Assembly (NCBI GenBank): GCA_012267415.1
Contig: JAAXGN010000135.1
Coordinates: 1 to 64,000 of the forward strand
Origin: Candidatus Poribacteria bacterium
Lineage (GTDB): Bacteria; Poribacteria; WGA-4E; WGA-3G
Length of the DNA stretch: 64,000 nucleotides
Reading direction: 5' to 3'
Numbering within the stretch: position 1 is the stretch's first letter; each line of letters begins with the position of its first letter. Shown here one piece after another: positions 36,302-45,142 of this stretch. The translations under genes were made by a program, and so were the position numbers. Under the pieces are notes generated by a model that ran no database searches, had not been told where the DNA came from, and saw only the letters and a list, made by a program, of their open reading frames with translations.

Positions 36302-37081
36302 CTACGTTTGTACTGCACTTATCTCATCTTCCGAGATTTTGTGGACACTCTTTGGATTAAATGTTTGTGTTGTATCTACACGTAGTGCAACTTCAATTCT
36401 GCCACCAGTTAGGACGAAGAATTGTATTAGATATCCCCCACCTTGCATGGATTCAACTTGATATTCATCAAGTTCAAGGTCACCGATCCAATTTGGAAAC
36501 GTGTCCTCAAATTGTGGATGTGTCATGATATGCTCAGGGAGTGCGATGATGAGTGTACCGGGTTCGTCCCCGATGGCATCACCGATGACTTTTCGTTTCT
36601 CTACCATAAAGCGAACCGTGTGTCCTGCAAAACTAAGATCGGAGACTGATCCTATCATATTCGGCACTATTCGCCACGTCAGGTGGTGAATAAACGGATT
36701 ACCATACCCTTGTCCAAGCATATGTTCACGTGCAGTGTTGTCAACTGGATGTACAACGGCAACATAATCGAACCATCCGTCTTTGTGTGCTGGACTGTCA
36801 CTCGGTAGTTTTGCGGAAACATTGATATAGTCGCAACCGTCAACGGGTGATGGATAGCAGCGTGCATCCCATCCGTTAACGTATCCGAGTTGTTTTAGAC
36901 CACCTGCTACAAGGTGTGGCGGATCGCAGAAAATGGCAGCATGATCCATATTTGGATAGATTTCGACTCCCGCATCTATGATTTTATTGGCTACATCTGT
37001 AGCTTCTTGGAAACGTAGTTCTGCGTTGTCGATTTTCAGGAAGTCAGTGAAGTTAGTAGGTAATTTTATCTTGTTTTGCAT
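36302..37081 (-). CDS. Conserved hypothetical protein, possibly VOC-like
   Basis: A 259-aa soluble protein I do not recognise firmly. The segment GNPFIHHLTWRIVP near residue 125 and the paired beta-alpha-beta pattern recall vicinal-oxygen-chelate (glyoxalase-type) folds, and several His/Glu/Asp residues could bind metal. The stop lies two bases after the convergent protease-TPR gene. GGAGAAACCG precedes the ATG. The function call is weak. Confidence 0.5.
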   Translation of the reverse strand: MQNKIKLPTNFTDFLKIDNAELRFQEATDVANKIIDAGVEIYPNMDHAAIFCDPPHLVAGGLKQLGYVNGWDARCYPSPVDGCDYINVSAKLPSDSPAHKDGWFDYVAVVHPVDNTAREHMLGQGYGNPFIHHLTWRIVPNMIGSVSDLSFAGHTVRFMVEKRKVIGDAIGDEPGTLIIALPEHIMTHPQFEDTFPNWIGDLELDEYQVESMQGGGYLIQFFVLTGGRIEVALRVDTTQTFNPKSVHKISEDEISAVQT

Positions 37082-37182
37082 CGGTTTCTCCGTTTCTGCT
37101 CAAGATCACGATATACTATCAGTTTAACAAGTTTTCTGTGTGAATGCAATGATTAAGTGTATAACCTTGGTTTTTCATTAAT

Positions 37183-37211
37183 TTGACAATAATGATACTA
37201 TCTGATAAAAT
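37183..37211 (+). promoter_or_regulatory. Promoter of MNT-HEPN gene
   Basis: TTGACA (37183-37188) and TAAAAT (37206-37211), spacer 17 bp, leader about 53 nt. Confidence 0.75.
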
Positions 37212-37270
37212 AGATACTAAACATTTTACCATTCTAATTGAAAATGCCGCTTTATTAATGAGATAGTGAC

Positions 37271-38230
37271 ATGTCCCAACCCATAGACACCAATCGCACC
37301 AAGACGAACCTATCATTAGAAGAATTAGTGGAATATCGCAGACGTCTTGACCAGCACATGTTAAATCGCAAGGCAGATGAGGGATTGCTACGACGCGCGT
37401 GGCACACCGCACACAAAACAGCAGCCATGCTCTATGAAGATTTCGGTGCGACACAGGTTGCTGTGTTTGGGTCACTCGCCGAACAAGATGGATTCTCAAT
37501 AACATCAGATATTGATATTGTTGTCTGGGGACTTTCACGCGATTCCTTTCTTGACGCACTCTGGGAAACCAAAAACTTTACGACAGAGTTTAAAATTGAT
37601 CTTGTTAATTTTCACAGTGCTAAAGGACGATTTCGTGAAAGAATTCAATGTCAAGCTGTATATATTCAAAATACTGGAACAGATTTTGATGAATCAACCG
37701 TTAACACTCAGGCATTTCTTACGATAAGGAAGGAGAATTATGAAGTGAATAGGCGAATACGCATTGAACGAATTGTTGATGAATGTGTAAAAATAGAACA
37801 TGTTAACGCAGCAATTGGCGAAATTTTGCAGGACATAGAAGAAGTTCCTATCAAATATAGGAAAGGCCAAGAAGCGTTGTTAACGCAAAATGTAGTTAAT
37901 TTCTATACGGGATTAGAAAACATCTTTAAGCGTATTGCTGAAGAAATTGACATGATGATGCCTCAAGGTAAAGACTGGCACAAAGACCTATTACATCAAA
38001 TGGCAGCAAAACATTCAATACGACCGCCTGTTATCTCTAACAAAACGGTTGAGACTCTAATTCAGCTATTAAAGTTTCGCCACCTCGCCAGAAATATCTA
38101 CGGGTTTGAATTGGAACTTGAGGGTATAGTTGAAAATGCACAACGAGTCTGTGATATTTATGAAATCGTATCTACAGAACTGAAGGTGTTTATTGAATGG
38201 ATAGAAAAACAAACAGATAAGGAGAATTGA
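37271..38230 (+). CDS. Single-chain MNT nucleotidyltransferase - HepT-like HEPN protein
   Basis: A 319-aa protein that joins two domains normally encoded by separate toxin-antitoxin genes. Residues about 45-130 are a minimal nucleotidyltransferase with VAVFGSLAEQDGF then SDIDIVVWG (the GSx..DxD signature, plus a third Asp in FKIDLVNF). Residues about 165-310 are helical, and WHKDLLHQMA, RPPVIS and LLKFRHLARNIYGFELE match the HepT-like HEPN family. In MntA-HepT modules the MNT partner AMPylates and silences the HEPN RNase; here both would act in cis. It overlaps the next ATG (TGATG). Strong promoter upstream. Confidence 0.8.
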   Translation: MSQPIDTNRTKTNLSLEELVEYRRRLDQHMLNRKADEGLLRRAWHTAHKTAAMLYEDFGATQVAVFGSLAEQDGFSITSDIDIVVWGLSRDSFLDALWETKNFTTEFKIDLVNFHSAKGRFRERIQCQAVYIQNTGTDFDESTVNTQAFLTIRKENYEVNRRIRIERIVDECVKIEHVNAAIGEILQDIEEVPIKYRKGQEALLTQNVVNFYTGLENIFKRIAEEIDMMMPQGKDWHKDLLHQMAAKHSIRPPVISNKTVETLIQLLKFRHLARNIYGFELELEGIVENAQRVCDIYEIVSTELKVFIEWIEKQTDKEN

Positions 38231-39018
38231 TGAGACAGAATACTTTTCGTGATTTACTGAATAATGATAAACCCACCGTCGGTACTCATATACACACAAC
38301 TTGGCCGTCTATTGTAGAAGCAATTGGACATACAGGTATGTACGATTATGTGGAGTTTGTTGGGGAATATGGACCTTTTGACTTACACGATTTAGATAAT
38401 CTGTGTAGGGCTGCTGAACTTCATAACATTTCAACTATGATCAAGGTTGATCAGGAACCTCGCGCTTTTATCGCACAACGTGCAATTGGGTCAGGATTTC
38501 AGAGTGTTCTTTATGCGGATTGCCAAAATGTTGAAGATGTGAAGGAATGTGTTCGTATTACACGTGCAGATACGCCAGAAGATGGTGGCAGCTATGGTGT
38601 CGCTACACGCAGATTCGCTTATATGGGATACGGCGGCGGACCTGCTTACGTTCAAGCATTGCGGGATGTTGTGGTTGTTATCATGATTGAGAAAAAAGGA
38701 ACAGTTGAAAACCTTGAAGAGGTGCTTTCGGTTGATGGTGTTGACATGATTCAATGGGGTGGCTCGGATTATTCAATGAGTATTGGTAAGGTAGGTCAAC
38801 GAGGTTCAAAGGAGATACAGGATACTGAACGAAGAGTATTTGAGACTGCTATTAAGATGGGTGTGCCGCCACGTGCTGAAATTGATAGTGCTGATGGTGT
38901 AAAACGTTTTCTTGATATGGGTGTCCGTCATTTTTGCATAGGCACTGATATTTCTATACTTTACGGTTGGTGGCGTAAACATGGTGACGGATTGAGAAAG
39001 GCACTTGAAGGACATTAG
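38230..39018 (+). CDS. HpcH/HpaI aldolase family protein
   Basis: A 262-aa class II pyruvate-aldolase-like enzyme. VEFVGEYGPFDLHDL near residue 37 (with catalytic-region His), TMIKVDQE near 72, and the VVIMIEKKGTVENLEEVLSV segment with metal-binding Glu near 155 match the HpcH/HpaI/CitE barrel, as does GTDISIL near the end. These enzymes split or form 2-keto-3-deoxy acids. The ATG overlaps the stop of the MNT-HEPN gene by one base and has GGAGAA upstream. Why a TA-like gene is coupled to a metabolic gene is unclear. Confidence 0.85.
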   Translation: MRQNTFRDLLNNDKPTVGTHIHTTWPSIVEAIGHTGMYDYVEFVGEYGPFDLHDLDNLCRAAELHNISTMIKVDQEPRAFIAQRAIGSGFQSVLYADCQNVEDVKECVRITRADTPEDGGSYGVATRRFAYMGYGGGPAYVQALRDVVVVIMIEKKGTVENLEEVLSVDGVDMIQWGGSDYSMSIGKVGQRGSKEIQDTERRVFETAIKMGVPPRAEIDSADGVKRFLDMGVRHFCIGTDISILYGWWRKHGDGLRKALEGH

Positions 39019-39070
39019 ATGGGCACCCGCGAAAGCGTCTGTATGCACAAAAAGTTGCGGGTATTGTCTC

Positions 39071-39802
39071 TTATGTGATCATCTGTTGCATTTTTTCCGA
39101 GACCCACTGGACCGCGACATCTATCATGACTTGTCCTTTTTCTGTTGTAGCGAGTTTTGCTTGGTGATGGTATTCTCTGTCGGACTTCGCTTGTCCTCCA
39201 TCTGAAATGGTGAGTTTAGCAGAATCGTAATCTACGCCGTTCCAGTCTACGTTATTGGGAAATGCAGCGAGTGCAAATGCTGTCTCAAATTCTGCTGCGT
39301 GTCCGGGACAGACTCCCGATTCCATCTGTTCTTTTACTAACTCGCTTGTATATGCTTCCCAATATGAGTGATATTCTATATTGATACCGAGTTTTTCTCT
39401 ATAACCATCCAAACGTTGCATTACAGGTCCTGAATTACCTGCATGTCCATTTACGATCAGGATATTTTCAATGCCGTGTCGTCGCATACTATCCGCTACG
39501 TCGTATAGCACCTCTCCAAACACCTCTGGACGCAGCGTTAGCGTTCCTTTATGATCCATCCAGTGTTCTGACACACCGATTGCTAAGGGTGTCGTTACAA
39601 CGACATTTGGATACAATTTTTCTGCTGCCAGTTTAGATACGTAGACAGCACTCTGTGTGTCGTGGTACATTGCCAAGTGTTCGTTATGTTGTTCTGTGCT
39701 ACCTGTTGGTATGATTGCACCTTTGAGTGTGCCTTCATCTATTGCTTCTCTAATATATCTGCGTTGGTTTTCCCAAAGCAATACTGATTTGATCTGTGGC
39801 AT
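39071..39802 (-). CDS. Creatininase family protein
   Basis: A 243-aa metal-dependent amidohydrolase of the creatininase/MftE group. The metal-binding run is GSTEQHNEHLAMYHDT near residue 32 (Glu, His, Asp), VNGHAGN is near 118, and a Glu-rich segment with HAAEFETA near 166 follows. Family members hydrolyse creatinine or formyl/cyclic amides, or modify small peptides; the exact substrate is open. It ends 53 nt from the convergent aldolase gene. Confidence 0.88.
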   Translation of the reverse strand: MPQIKSVLLWENQRRYIREAIDEGTLKGAIIPTGSTEQHNEHLAMYHDTQSAVYVSKLAAEKLYPNVVVTTPLAIGVSEHWMDHKGTLTLRPEVFGEVLYDVADSMRRHGIENILIVNGHAGNSGPVMQRLDGYREKLGINIEYHSYWEAYTSELVKEQMESGVCPGHAAEFETAFALAAFPNNVDWNGVDYDSAKLTISDGGQAKSDREYHHQAKLATTEKGQVMIDVAVQWVSEKMQQMIT

Positions 39803-39828
39803 TTTTTTCTCCCAATTTATAGATATGG

Positions 39829-40599
39829 TTAACCAAATTGTTTAAAATATTGGTCAATTTCATCTCTTAACTCAATACCTGCTTCTTCAAATGCATTCAA
39901 TAGCTCAACGTATGTTCCTTTTCCACCAATAAAATCCCAAAGTTCTTCTGCTATCAAGACATCATGCTTTAGGTCCAACATCCCTTTCAAAGTCCAGCGT
40001 TTATACTTTTCTGGTTCATAGGGGTTGTATGGGATTCCGATCATTGTGTTGACATCTCCTTGTGGAGTTCGTGCTAATTCAGTTGCAACCCAAACCAATA
40101 AGGTTCTCTTGTAATCCCGAATATTACTCTTATTGGGTTTCACAGTTTTTAAATCAATCATAAATATCTGTTTTTCATGAGTCTCTAACCAGATATCAAT
40201 TTGAGTAGGTTTTACTATATTATAAGAACCAGTTCTGCAAACTTTTCTAATTTCTTCAATTTCCAGTTGCTTATTTGGATCTCTGTCAGCAGTTTCCAAT
40301 CCGTCCATTATCGATTGGATTCGTTTCTGTGCCTCGGAACTGATCTCGTTAAATGGTTTCACCTGTGTCTTTACGACCTCAAATCTATTACTTGCTAATT
40401 CCATTGCCACTGGTTCATATATTGAGACCCCAAATGTAGTATTTAAGGATTGAATAAACGAAAATAGTGCCATCCTGTCTTTACCGAGTAAACGATAATG
40501 AAAGGGCATTTTTTCGGTTTCAGGTACATAGTTTTGAAACTTAACACGAATTCTATCCTTTATCTTTTCTTTTATCAAGGTTTGACGAGGTCTATTCAA
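39829..40599 (-). CDS. TdeIII-like type II restriction endonuclease
   Basis: A 256-aa protein directly downstream of a DNA methyltransferase gene (3-nt gap). The centre has PTQIDIWLE then IFMIDLKTVKPNKSN near residue 150, a PD-(D/E)xK-like metal site (Asp..DxK), in the arrangement of TdeIII-family restriction enzymes. The start is TTG with AAAGG upstream. Other known TdeIII members cut GGNCC-type sites, but the target here cannot be read from sequence. Confidence 0.75.
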   Translation of the reverse strand: MNRPRQTLIKEKIKDRIRVKFQNYVPETEKMPFHYRLLGKDRMALFSFIQSLNTTFGVSIYEPVAMELASNRFEVVKTQVKPFNEISSEAQKRIQSIMDGLETADRDPNKQLEIEEIRKVCRTGSYNIVKPTQIDIWLETHEKQIFMIDLKTVKPNKSNIRDYKRTLLVWVATELARTPQGDVNTMIGIPYNPYEPEKYKRWTLKGMLDLKHDVLIAEELWDFIGGKGTYVELLNAFEEAGIELRDEIDQYFKQFG

Positions 40600-40602
40600 T
40601 GT

Positions 40603-42174
40603 TTAAAACCTTTCTTTTAGATGGAAAATTGTTTCTGAATATGCAGCTTCCCGATTCTTCTCTGTCCGATTTAGTACTGGTCTTTTGTGTTGATTGACGA
40701 TCTGCATACCAGCTAGTTCAGCGATTGTTGGATAAAGATTGAAATTATCGTTTGCTACAATAAAGACATTATAGTCGTCTGCTAAAAAACGTCTACAGTT
40801 TCTGAATACTTCTGCTACGCCAAGAACATAAGACTCTCTTGCTTCTTTTCCCTTTCCCCGAAATAGAGGTCCAATCTCTAATTCGTCTAATCTTTTGAAA
40901 CCGAAGAGGTCATAGGCATAGGCGTGCTGTTCATGGTAGTTTATGAGACCAACATAGGGTGGACTTGTAAAGATACCTTTTATTCTCTGTTCTTGTACTA
41001 TCTCTGAGAATATAGGATATATTTGTTTCAGCATCGTTCGGATGTCAATAGTGCGTGAATCACCTGTTATGCAGTGTTGATGTGTGTCGGTTTTTAACTT
41101 ACTGAAATCAACCCACCGTTCCATGCTATCTTTACAATATCTTTCCCACCAACCTGATATCGTAAACAGGGGTTTACATATTTTTCCATGCTTTCTACAG
41201 TAGTAGGTTGTCGTTACAGGTTCACGTAATGTTCCTAAATCTGCATGTGTAGTTGCCCTGCATGAACGTATAGTTCTGCTCAGAATTAGCATTAAGGCTG
41301 ATTGAATTGCTGTATCTTCTACTGGACGGATTTTGCTATAAACGAAATCAACCTCTGCTTTTACACCAGGTAAATACCACTTTTTCAAAAAAAGATCGGT
41401 ATCAATTGGCATCTGTATGTCAATGTTGTATTCAGTGACAAGTTTTTGATAAGTTTTTAGAAAAGTTTTCTCCTTCTCAATACCATATTTTTTCTGATCT
41501 ATTTCACCTGATCGGACTCGGCGTTTAAATGAAATAGGAAAATAGCGATTATTGAATTCTGATAGTGCTTCAGCGAGTTTATGTTCGAACTCAAGAATTC
41601 CAGATTTAGCAACTTTTTTCCTGAGTTCGTTTGTTATTCTTTGAGTTTCTTCGTACAGATGCATAAAGTTAAATGATCTGACCTTATTATTGCTTATGAA
41701 AGCATTAAACGCTGAGATGTCAATACCAATCGCGTTTATTCCAAGTTCATTTGCTTGGACTAAAGTTGTTCCACTTCCACAAAATGGGTCAAGGACTATA
41801 TCACCAGGTTTGAAATAGGCTTCTTTCTTGAAATTGTCTGTATGTTCATCCAAGAAATACTCTACTAATTGCGGGATGAATTTACCTTTATAGGGATGTA
41901 AACGGTGGACATGTTTTGTTGTCTCTGCTTCTTTGAACTCTTCAAATGATAATGTCCAATTTAGGTCATTACCGAGTTCATCTTGCCACCGCTGTTCCCG
42001 TTTGTTTCTACTGTAATAGTTTTCAAGACTATGCAAAGGTATCAAAGTTCTTCCATTTTTCTGAATAGTTTCAACCCGTCCATACTGTATTAGATAGGAT
42101 ATATTCGCGGAAGTAACACTTTTATTGAGATGTTCTGATGCCCAGTTGCTTGCTTGTTTCAGTGTGAGAAGCAT
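40603..42174 (-). CDS. Type II DNA methyltransferase with N-terminal HTH
   Basis: A 523-aa SAM-dependent modification enzyme. Residues 1-55 form a helix-turn-helix-like segment (LKQASNWASEHL..SVTSANISYLI). AdoMet motif I is DPFCGSGTT near 125. The catalytic motif IV, TSPPYVGLINYHEQHAY, lies near 400. A SPPY motif suggests N4-cytosine methylation, and the 270-residue interval between motif I and IV would hold the target-recognition region. It protects DNA from the adjacent TdeIII-like nuclease. A perfect palindrome sits in its promoter, so the HTH may autoregulate. Confidence 0.85.
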   Translation of the reverse strand: MLLTLKQASNWASEHLNKSVTSANISYLIQYGRVETIQKNGRTLIPLHSLENYYSRNKREQRWQDELGNDLNWTLSFEEFKEAETTKHVHRLHPYKGKFIPQLVEYFLDEHTDNFKKEAYFKPGDIVLDPFCGSGTTLVQANELGINAIGIDISAFNAFISNNKVRSFNFMHLYEETQRITNELRKKVAKSGILEFEHKLAEALSEFNNRYFPISFKRRVRSGEIDQKKYGIEKEKTFLKTYQKLVTEYNIDIQMPIDTDLFLKKWYLPGVKAEVDFVYSKIRPVEDTAIQSALMLILSRTIRSCRATTHADLGTLREPVTTTYYCRKHGKICKPLFTISGWWERYCKDSMERWVDFSKLKTDTHQHCITGDSRTIDIRTMLKQIYPIFSEIVQEQRIKGIFTSPPYVGLINYHEQHAYAYDLFGFKRLDELEIGPLFRGKGKEARESYVLGVAEVFRNCRRFLADDYNVFIVANDNFNLYPTIAELAGMQIVNQHKRPVLNRTEKNREAAYSETIFHLKERF

Positions 42175-42204
42175 TGTTTTGCATATTTTCCTAAGATATA
42201 TTAA

Positions 42205-42218
42205 TTACACAAGTGTAA
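42205..42218. promoter_or_regulatory. Dyad operator candidate in the R-M promoter
   Basis: TTACAC-AA-GTGTAA, a perfect 6-bp dyad. On the minus strand it lies between a TTGATC -35-like and a TATATC/ATATAT -10-like element, 30-44 bp before the methyltransferase ATG. Confidence 0.5.
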
Positions 42219-42236
42219 GATCAATGACATTACCAA

Positions 42237-42572
42237 TTAGATCAAATTTCTACTCAAATTCAAGATATCGGATTCACACTTTTTATCAGTACCTTCATAG
42301 TCTGGACTTAGTGCAGTGAGCATATCAAGCGTATACTCGGGTTCATCATCGCTATAAGCACTTTCTAAACCACGAACAGGCTGGTGTGATGTGTCGTTAC
42401 AGGCATCGGGAGAGCCTTTATAGTTAGGATTTAGTGCAATGAGCATATCAAGCGTATACTCGGGTTCATCATCGCTATAAGCACTTTCTAAACCGCGAGC
42501 AGACGCACGCGCATCAATAGATTGTTTTGCTTTAACTTTTTCTTTCTTTGACTTTTTAGTAGGATCGTCCAT
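42237..42572 (-). CDS. Small protein with an internal tandem repeat
   Basis: A 111-aa acidic protein of unknown function. After a Lys-rich N-terminus (residues 1-18) it has two near-identical blocks, residues about 27-52 and 67-92, each with RGLESAYSDDEPEYTLDML. The DNA blocks (about 72 bp) are nearly identical, so the duplication is recent. The EYTLDML word resembles YTLEQLL in the MazE-like protein at 33680. GAGGAATTT precedes the ATG. It lies upstream of the restriction-modification operon on the same strand, with the R-M promoter between. Confidence 0.6.
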   Translation of the reverse strand: MDDPTKKSKKEKVKAKQSIDARASARGLESAYSDDEPEYTLDMLIALNPNYKGSPDACNDTSHQPVRGLESAYSDDEPEYTLDMLTALSPDYEGTDKKCESDILNLSRNLI

Positions 42573-42611
42573 ATCAAATTCCTCCGCAGTGAATTTAGCC
42601 TTTTATTAGAC

Positions 42612-42740
42612 AGGACTTACGCAGTTTCTCTTAAAGTCCCCTTAATAAGGGGGATTTAGTGGGTTAAATCACTAAAATATCATTGAAATAACGACCTTTA
42701 CCCCCCCTAACCCCCTTATCAAGGGGAATGCGTAAGTCCT
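42612..42740. mobile_element. MITE-like element with TTACGCA termini
   Basis: AGGACTTACGCA (42612-42623) and TGCGTAAGTCCT (42729-42740) are perfect 12-bp terminal inverted repeats. Inside are CCCCTTAATAAGGGG- and CCCCTTATCAAGGGG-type palindromes. The 129-bp element is non-coding. Confidence 0.75.
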
Positions 42741-42798
42741 ATTAGATTGATTATACCATCCTGATATAAAATAGTCAAGATTTGAAAAATTTACAGCA

Positions 42799-44133
42799 TC
42801 AATATACCTCAAGGTACCTATCCCGTTCCCATTGGCTTACACTCAGATGGTAGTTCCGCCACTCTTGTCTTTTCACTTGAATGTAATAGTCAGCATATTC
42901 ATTGCCTAATGCGTTCTTGATGACATCGTCATTTTCGAGTGCATCTGCAGCTTCACTGAGTGTTGATGGGAGTGCATAAACGCCACGAAGTTCTAATTCA
43001 TCTTCTGAAACTTCATAGAGATTGTCACGATTTTGCTCACCTGGATCAATCTGGTTTTTGATTCCATCTAAACCTGCAGCGAGTAAGACGGTTGTTGCAA
43101 GGTAAGGATTTGCTGCTCCATCACTTAACCTATTCTCAATTCGACCGGGTGCAGGGGTCCGAATCATTTGCGTACGATTATTACCCCCATAGGTGACGTA
43201 GACTGGTGCCCACGATGACCCTGATCGCGGTGGAATCCGCACTAAGCGTTTGTAACTATTTACAAGTGGATTGGTGATTGCTGTGATTGCATTGGCGTGT
43301 CTTAGTATTCCACCCGTAAACCAATAAGCGAGTTTAGACAAACCGTTTTCATCTTGTGCATCAAGGAATAGATTTGTCTGGTTCTCTTCATCCCAAAGAC
43401 TCATGTGAAAATGTGCTCCGTTACCTGTAAGATCTGAAAAAGGTTTTGGCATAAAGGTTGCCAATAGTCCTTGTTCCTCAGCGAGCGTTTTTACCATCCA
43501 CTTGAAAAAGGTGTGTCGGTCTGCAGTCGTAAGCGCATCTGCGTAGGTCCAGTTTACCTCAAATTGACATGTTCCATCTTCATGGTCGTTTGCATAAGGT
43601 TCCCACTCCATTTCTTGCATATATTTAATCAGAGTCGTCATCATATCTATATTTCGATATAAAGCTCTAAGGTCATAGCACGGTTTGTCTAATGTATCGA
43701 GTGTATCCCAAGGTGTATATTGACCTTCCTGATCTTGTTTCAAGAGCATGAATTCAGCTTCAATTCCGACGTTAAAGATGTAACCCATCTGCTTTGCTCT
43801 TTCTAACTGTTGTCGTAATATGGTTCTTGGACAATAATGCCAAGATTGCCCTTCAACATACATATCACTCGCTATCCATGCTAAGTTTTTCCGCCAAGGA
43901 ACTATCGTAAGAGAGGTAAAGTCGGGGATGCTTGCCATTTCTGGATCATGTGGACTTTGCCCGATCTCACCTGCAGCAAACCCGCCGAATCCTGCGCCGT
44001 CTATTGCCATGTCATCAAGGTGTGTGACTGGAATTACTTTTGCTTTTGGTGCGCCGCTCATCTCAACAAATGAACAAAGAAAGAACTCAATTTCATGTTC
44101 TTTCACGATATTCTTGACCTGTTCTAATGTCAT
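42799..44133 (-). CDS. Glutamine synthetase family protein
   Basis: A 444-aa ATP-grasp-type ligase of the glutamine synthetase superfamily. The catalytic domain holds GIEAEFMLL near residue 128, the NGAHFHMSLWDE motif near 255, NPLVNSYKR near 300 and RSGSSWAP, and ends with RLSDGAANPYLA. The N-terminal beta-grasp half is present. Length and layout fit GlnT/gamma-glutamylmethylamide-type enzymes as well as GS-I; the adenylylation site loop is not obvious. The frame opens at 44172 but the ATG at 44133 has CAAGGAG upstream. An SDR gene lies 53 nt upstream. Confidence 0.88.
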   Translation of the reverse strand: MTLEQVKNIVKEHEIEFFLCSFVEMSGAPKAKVIPVTHLDDMAIDGAGFGGFAAGEIGQSPHDPEMASIPDFTSLTIVPWRKNLAWIASDMYVEGQSWHYCPRTILRQQLERAKQMGYIFNVGIEAEFMLLKQDQEGQYTPWDTLDTLDKPCYDLRALYRNIDMMTTLIKYMQEMEWEPYANDHEDGTCQFEVNWTYADALTTADRHTFFKWMVKTLAEEQGLLATFMPKPFSDLTGNGAHFHMSLWDEENQTNLFLDAQDENGLSKLAYWFTGGILRHANAITAITNPLVNSYKRLVRIPPRSGSSWAPVYVTYGGNNRTQMIRTPAPGRIENRLSDGAANPYLATTVLLAAGLDGIKNQIDPGEQNRDNLYEVSEDELELRGVYALPSTLSEAADALENDDVIKNALGNEYADYYIQVKRQEWRNYHLSVSQWERDRYLEVY

Positions 44134-44186
44134 AAAACTTCTCCTTGACGTTACGGTTAAACTATGGAACAACGTTTTAATTTTAA

Positions 44187-44960
44187 CTATGCTTTAGCAC
44201 TTGCGCCACCATCTACAAGGAGCGATGTTCCAGTAATCCATTCGGCGTTGTCTGAAGCGAGGAATACTGCCGCACGTCCTATGTCTTTTGGGAGTCCCAA
44301 CCGCTGCAGTGGGGTTTTCTTCAATGAGGACTCAATCTGTTCAGGTGTTAGGTAGTCTTGTATTGCAGTTTCAATATATCCAGGACATATTGCATTGACT
44401 GTGATACCATATTTACCAACCTCTAATGCTGTATCTTTGACCATATTAACCACAGCTGCCTTTGCCGAAGCGTAAGCAGGTCCTGCACCGCCACCGAATG
44501 CATGAACGGAAGCAATCTGTATTATTCTGCCATAAGCTGAATTCTTGATATGGGGTATGCTCAGTTTTGTTGTTAAGAATACGCCTCGTAAATTGACTGA
44601 AACGACTTTGTCCCAGTCTGAGACTGTTATATCTCGTGATTCGCCGGGTATATGAATACCTGCATTGTTGACGAGTATGTCTATGCCTCCGAAATGTTCA
44701 ATTGTATTATGTATCATTAATTCCACTTGTTTCACATCTGAAACATCAGTTTTAATGAATAAACTCTCAACACCTAATCTCTCTAATTCCTGAGTAGTTG
44801 TAGTCTTAACATCCTTTTCGTGATATTTGCCTTGAAGTGGTGTTTCTTGAATGTCAGCAATAACAATGCGTGCCCCTTCACGAGCAAACTCAAGCGCGAT
44901 CCCACGTCCGATACCGGAACTACCACCTGTAACAATACAGATTCGGTCTTTTAGCAGCAT
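44187..44960 (-). CDS. SDR family oxidoreductase
   Basis: A 257-aa short-chain dehydrogenase. The NAD(P) motif TGGSSGIGRG is at residues 12-21, NNAGIHI near 94, catalytic Ser in IIQIASVHAFGG and the YASAK (Tyr-x-x-x-Lys) at about 165-169. An insertion between the Asp of strand 2 and the next helix (residues 38-58) is longer than in classical FabG. The D in VIADIQ suggests NAD over NADP. It precedes the glutamine synthetase-like gene, possibly in one operon. Confidence 0.9.
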   Translation of the reverse strand: MLLKDRICIVTGGSSGIGRGIALEFAREGARIVIADIQETPLQGKYHEKDVKTTTTQELERLGVESLFIKTDVSDVKQVELMIHNTIEHFGGIDILVNNAGIHIPGESRDITVSDWDKVVSVNLRGVFLTTKLSIPHIKNSAYGRIIQIASVHAFGGGAGPAYASAKAAVVNMVKDTALEVGKYGITVNAICPGYIETAIQDYLTPEQIESSLKKTPLQRLGLPKDIGRAAVFLASDNAEWITGTSLLVDGGASAKA

Positions 44961-45081
44961 TCAATGTTCACCTATAAAATATTATAGTAAAGTTAATTCT
45001 GAAGTGAGCAGAAAGGACGTAAAGTATTCACCTTCTGTGATACCTCACTCCCATAAGATATCTCCCAATACAAAATATAAA

Positions 45082-45120
45082 CATTCAGGCAGGGAACGAT
45101 AAACGTTCCCTGCCTGAATG
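45082..45120 (-). terminator. Perfect 17-bp hairpin terminator
   Basis: Arms 45082-45098 and 45104-45120 are perfect complements with a 5-nt loop. On the minus strand TTTATATTTTG follows, so it ends the coiled-coil gene transcript at 45143. Confidence 0.85.
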
Positions 45121-45142
45121 AAAGAATGTAAAATCTCCTTTG

